A stretch of 6,880 nt of DNA, from the NCBI GenBank assembly GCA_021793495.1, contig JAJYSQ010000083.1, positions 1-6,880 on the forward strand, given 5' to 3'. Both the position numbers and the translations under genes were made by a program. The notes beneath the pieces are model-generated. The model saw only the letters and a program-made list of their open reading frames with translations, was not told where the DNA came from and did no database searches. This DNA is from Actinomycetes bacterium (GTDB taxonomy: Bacteria > Actinomycetota > Actinomycetes > JAJYSQ01). Shown here in pieces: positions 6,529-6,880 of the stretch; positions within the stretch are counted from its first letter, which is position 1; each line of letters opens with the position of its first letter.

Positions 6529-6880
6529 TCACCGAGCCGCGGCGCTGCTCCGTGGGCTCCCTGGCCGCTGGGGAGCAGCCGGGCGGCACGGCTCCGCACG
6601 CCCGGTCGTGGGTGCTGGTCGAGCAGGAGGGGCCGTGGGGCCACGCCGCGGTACGTGAGTCCCGGCTGTCGGCCGGGCCGGCCGAACGGCTGCTCGCGGC
6701 CGCCGCCGCGGCCCGGGTACGGGTCGGGCTCATCCGTCAGGTCGGCGGGCGGCCCGACCCGACGCACACCACCCGACGGGTGTTCGTCGCCAGCACCACA
6801 CCGGGGTCTGCACGCCTGGTGCGCCTGGAGCTCGGCGATCCCGACGAGCTGGACGAGCTCGCAGCCTTTACAGCAAATCG
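6525..6880 (+). CDS. Sucrase/ferredoxin-like family protein, 3' partial
   Basis: The first 118 residues of a protein that continues beyond the window. The opening matches the Suc_Fer-like family (PF06999) of actinomycetes: a conserved N-terminal cysteine (C8 in RRCSV), [19 protein letters not shown] (21-39), an [17 protein letters not shown] helix, [10 protein letters not shown] (65-74), and [17 protein letters not shown] (82-98). In the family the missing C-terminal part carries a CTxGxxDxCC-type cluster-binding, thioredoxin-like ferredoxin domain; that part cannot be checked here. The family's physiological role is poorly defined, and the name 'sucrase' comes from an old report rather than proven activity. 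The GTG start overlaps the parC stop by 4 bases (GTGA), so it is probably the third gene of the same operon. A weak ribosome site (GGTGGGA) lies 7 bases upstream. The last few codons (TTT, ACA, GCA, AAT) are unusually A/T-rich at the third position. Confidence 0.85.
   Translation, partial: MITEPRRCSVGSLAAGEQPGGTAPHARSWVLVEQEGPWGHAAVRESRLSAGPAERLLAAAAAARVRVGLIRQVGGRPDPTHTTRRVFVASTTPGSARLVRLELGDPDELDELAAFTAN

Noticed and set aside
5433..6767. A 444-codon open frame on the minus strand
   Set aside because: Antisense to the parC pinwheel region and the ferredoxin-like gene. Its composition is that of a shadow frame, and the sense strand carries clear homology.
1..6880. CRISPR arrays, tRNA or rRNA genes, insertion sequences, attachment sites
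   Set aside because: I saw no regularly spaced repeats, tRNA-like cloverleaf, transposase motif or flanking inverted/direct repeats. Almost all bases are accounted for by five ordinary genes.

Overview
This window comes from a very GC-rich bacterium (roughly 70% G+C, with G or C in most third codon positions and several GTG starts). It is almost certainly an actinomycete (Actinomycetota). A topoisomerase IV A subunit of the Streptomyces/Micrococcales type points away from mycobacteria, which rely on gyrase alone. I cannot name a genus. Coding density is very high: five protein genes fill nearly everything, no gap exceeds about 65 bases, and I see no RNA genes, mobile elements or CRISPR arrays.

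Layout. (1) Positions 2-1348, plus strand: the C-terminal part of an AMP-forming acyl-CoA synthetase whose N-terminus lies before the window. (2) Positions 1367-2488, minus strand: a divergent acyl-CoA dehydrogenase-like flavoprotein, convergent with gene 1 and separated from it stop-to-stop by 18 bases. (3) Positions 2552-4087, plus strand: a phytoene dehydrogenase-like (COG1233 type) FAD-dependent oxidoreductase, divergent from gene 2 across a 63-base gap. (4) Positions 4084-6528, plus strand: topoisomerase IV subunit A (parC). (5) Positions 6525-6880, plus strand: the start of a sucrase/ferredoxin-like protein that runs off the end of the window.

Genes 3, 4 and 5 are linked by two identical 4-base GTGA overlaps, where the start codon of the next gene overlaps the stop codon of the previous one. 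They very probably form one translationally coupled operon that joins a redox enzyme, an essential DNA-decatenating enzyme subunit and a thioredoxin-fold ferredoxin-like protein. Genes 1 and 2 both belong to acyl-CoA metabolism by family, but they are on opposite strands and cannot share a transcript.

I found no convincing undescribed system. The points most worth a second look are the parC operon arrangement, an eight-C tract at the start of parC, the missing catalytic signatures in the acyl-CoA dehydrogenase-like protein, and small inverted repeats at three gene junctions.
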